In this document: positions 32,767 to 34,279 of the stretch, one piece after another
Layout: each line of letters opens with the position of its first letter
Numbering within the stretch: position 1 is the stretch's first letter
Source: an uncultured Campylobacter sp.
GTDB lineage: Bacteria; Campylobacterota; Campylobacteria; Campylobacterales; Campylobacteraceae
NCBI RefSeq assembly: GCF_937921625.1
Contig: NZ_CAKZTI010000035.1
Span: forward strand, 1 to 34,279
Direction of reading: 5' to 3'
DNA: 34,279 bases
Notes under the pieces: generated by a model
Database searches by the model: none
What the model saw: the letters and a program-made list of their open reading frames with translations, nothing else
What the model was told of the DNA's origin: nothing
Translations under genes and position numbers: made by a program

Positions 32767-33443
32767 AAAATAAAGCTCAAATAGCGATTTTTAGTGTATT
32801 CGTGGCGCTGTTTTTTAATGCGTGCGCTCTAAGCGAGCCTGAAATTTACGACTACTCGGCGCTTCAGCAGGCTAAGCCTCGATCGATTTTGGTGCTGATG
32901 CCTATAAACGAAACTACCGAAGTGGACGCAAGTGTTGCCGTGCTTGCCAACGCGATCTATCCGCTAAGCGAAGCGGGGTATTATGTATTTTCGCCTGCGC
33001 TCGTGTATGAGACCTTCAAAAATAACGGAATTTACGAGGCTAGCGACATCCAAAATGTCTCCGCGCACAAGCTAAGACAAATTTTTGGCGCAGACGCCGT
33101 GCTATATATGGATGTCGTCAAATACGGCACTTCGTATATGTTGCTAAATAGCGTAAGCGTCGTGGCGGTCAATGCCAAGCTCGTGGATCTGCGAAGCGGT
33201 GCGACGCTCTGGGAGGGCTCGGCGCAGGTAAGCGACGACTCAAGCAGAGGCAGTAGCGATCTTGTAGGCATGCTGATCTCCGCGGTCATCAAACAGATCG
33301 GCGATACCGTCTCCGACGCGGGATACAAGCTCTCCGCGAGCGCAGATGCGATGCTGCTGGGCCAAAACTGCAACAAATGCTTGCTCTACGGCCCGTATTC
33401 ACCGCACTACGGCCAGGATAGGCAGCTTGGCGGCGGCAAATAA
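32763..33443 (+). CDS. DUF799/GNA1162-family lipoprotein
   Basis: 226 residues. Signal ending FFNAC with Cys21 lipidated. DUF799 pattern: DYSALQQAKPRSILVLMPINETTEVDAS, the LAN-AIYPLSEAGYYVFSPALV strand-helix unit, HKLRQIFGADAVLYMDVVKYG and LVDLRSGATLWEGSA. This fold is related to the anticodon-binding-like domain also seen in TolB and CsgG-type proteins; Neisseria GNA1162 is a vaccine-candidate lipoprotein. The C-terminus carries NCNKCLLYGPYSP with a Cys pair. ATGA overlap with the preceding gene indicates one operon. The trio is thought to assemble at the outer membrane, but its job is not established. Confidence 0.85.
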   Translation: MKNKAQIAIFSVFVALFFNACALSEPEIYDYSALQQAKPRSILVLMPINETTEVDASVAVLANAIYPLSEAGYYVFSPALVYETFKNNGIYEASDIQNVSAHKLRQIFGADAVLYMDVVKYGTSYMLLNSVSVVAVNAKLVDLRSGATLWEGSAQVSDDSSRGSSDLVGMLISAVIKQIGDTVSDAGYKLSASADAMLLGQNCNKCLLYGPYSPHYGQDRQLGGGK

Positions 33444-33461
33444 ATTTTAAAAAGGACGAAA

Positions 33462-33917
33462 ATGAAACTAGCCGAGGCGCTGATACTGCGCGCCGACATA
33501 CAAAAACGCATCGAGCAGCTAAAATCAAGGCTCGCGGATAACGCAAAGGTGCAAGAGGGCGAGAAACCCAGTGAAGAGCCAAAGGCGCTACTAGCCGAGC
33601 TAGACGCTCTTACGGGCGAGCTTGAGCGGCTAATCGTTCGGATAAATTTAACCAACTGCACCGCAAAAGCGGATGGCAAGAGCTTAACCGAGCTGATCGC
33701 CAAACGCGACATACTCACGCTAAAAGCGGGAGCGCTACGGACTTTCGCGCAAGCTTCCGCGCAAAAGATCGATGCATATTCGCGTAGCGAGATTAAAATT
33801 TTAAGCACGGTCGACGTCGCGGCGCTGCAAAAGCAGGTGGACGAGCTAGCTAGGCAGATCAGACAGCTTGATACGACGCTGCAAGGCGCAAACTGGCAGA
33901 CTGATCTGATCGACTAA
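33462..33917 (+). CDS. DIP1984-family (septicolysin-like) protein
   Basis: 151 residues. MKLAEALILRADIQKRIEQLKSRL, then NAKVQEGEKPSE, LERLIVRINLTNC and ALQKQVDELARQIRQLDTTLQGANW fit the DIP1984 family, an all-helical coiled-coil protein of uncertain function (one member was called septicolysin). Cytoplasmic, no signal peptide. AAAGGAC lies 7 nt before the ATG. It starts 18 bp after the lipoprotein trio, in the same direction, so it is probably co-transcribed, though there is no known functional link. Confidence 0.8.
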   Translation: MKLAEALILRADIQKRIEQLKSRLADNAKVQEGEKPSEEPKALLAELDALTGELERLIVRINLTNCTAKADGKSLTELIAKRDILTLKAGALRTFAQASAQKIDAYSRSEIKILSTVDVAALQKQVDELARQIRQLDTTLQGANWQTDLID

Positions 33918-34279
33918 AGCGTCGAATTTTTCGGCGAAATTTGAAAGAATTTCGCGAAAAATAAAATTTCGGGTAAGTATCGCAAGAGGCGAGTACGAAA
34001 CTCACCTGCGAAGCAGGTTTATGGCAGCGCTCGCGGAAACGGGCACCCCCCTTTTACGATTTATTTTCAGTAAATTTACAGGGGCAATGTAACTACGCAA
34101 TGTAACTACCGCGTACTGATCTAGCGATACCGAGGGCGGGAACGGGGAAATTTAAAACGAAATTTTGATCTTAACGGCGCAGCTTGCCGGCTCGCGGCAA
34201 AATTTAACGGCGATTTGGGCGGATTTGACGCTCAAATTTTGCGTTAAATTTAGACGCTCTCGCCATTTTGCATTTTGAC
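33918..34279. other. Intergenic region at the right edge
   Basis: No gene seen. It has a small ACCTGC-GAA-GCAGGT stem (34004-34018), a C6 tract (34046-34051), a tandem 13-bp repeat (34084-34109) and AAATTT words. No tRNA fold was recognised. Confidence 0.4.
34084..34109 (+). repeat. Tandem 13-bp repeat
   Basis: GCAATGTAACTAC occurs twice without spacer at 34084-34096 and 34097-34109. Confidence 0.7.

Noticed and set aside
33990..34060. Possible small RNA or SRP/tRNA-like gene
   Set aside because: Only one 6-bp stem; no cloverleaf, no conserved SRP core sequence and no CCA end were found.

Overview
The window reads as chromosomal DNA of a Campylobacter-type Campylobacterota bacterium. The signs are an abundance of AAATTT/TAAATTTTA words between genes, A/T-rich AAGGA ribosome binding sites, TATAAT boxes without strong -35 elements, PEB1-type solute-binding proteins and a Campylobacter-style autotransporter. 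The moderate G+C content would suit the C. gracilis/rectus/showae group, but the species is an inference. No rRNA, tRNA, CRISPR array, integrase or complete insertion sequence was seen.

Layout. 1-3611 (-): the N-terminal ~1200 residues of a large beta-helical autotransporter adhesin, running off the left edge, with a near-consensus promoter. 4179-6793 (-): three tandem PEB1-like amino-acid-binding proteins with no permease or ATPase nearby. 7203-8668: a small membrane protein divergent from a D-amino-acid transaminase. 8737-14891 (+): an accessory island dense in toxin-antitoxin-like genes. It holds three copies of a 105-residue protein (here called X). Each overlaps the start of a vapD frame, but only the second vapD is intact; the others are stubs of 20 and 34 codons. 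A HipA kinase gene without a HipB partner lies between copies 2 and 3, behind a perfect 20-bp inverted repeat. Next come a frameshifted small gene, a four-gene operon ending in an AbiEii-like nucleotidyltransferase and a zeta-like kinase, and a truncated phage-type nuclease domain with a second, decayed copy beside it.

15108-21885: PIF1-like helicase (-), NlpC/P60 lipoprotein (+), isoprenylcysteine-methyltransferase-like membrane enzyme (-), periplasmic metal-chelate-type binding protein (-) and a flotillin (+). 22560-27338 (+): an unknown protein, a TauE/SafE exporter, a large gene broken by a one-base frameshift in a T tract, and another unknown protein. These are separated by long, repeat-rich spacers. 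27962-31158 (-): a 27-residue membrane peptide, an OmpR-type two-component system and a multipass membrane protein. 31585-33917 (+): an operon of CsgG-like, DUF4810-like and DUF799/GNA1162-like lipoproteins followed by a DIP1984-family gene.

The most unusual part is 8.7-14.9 kb. Candidate toxins of five biochemical types (VapD RNase, HipA kinase, nucleotidyltransferase, zeta kinase, barnase/EndoU-like nuclease) are packed together with repeated small partner genes and clear scars of duplication and decay. Functions are assigned by recognised motifs only; no database search was run.
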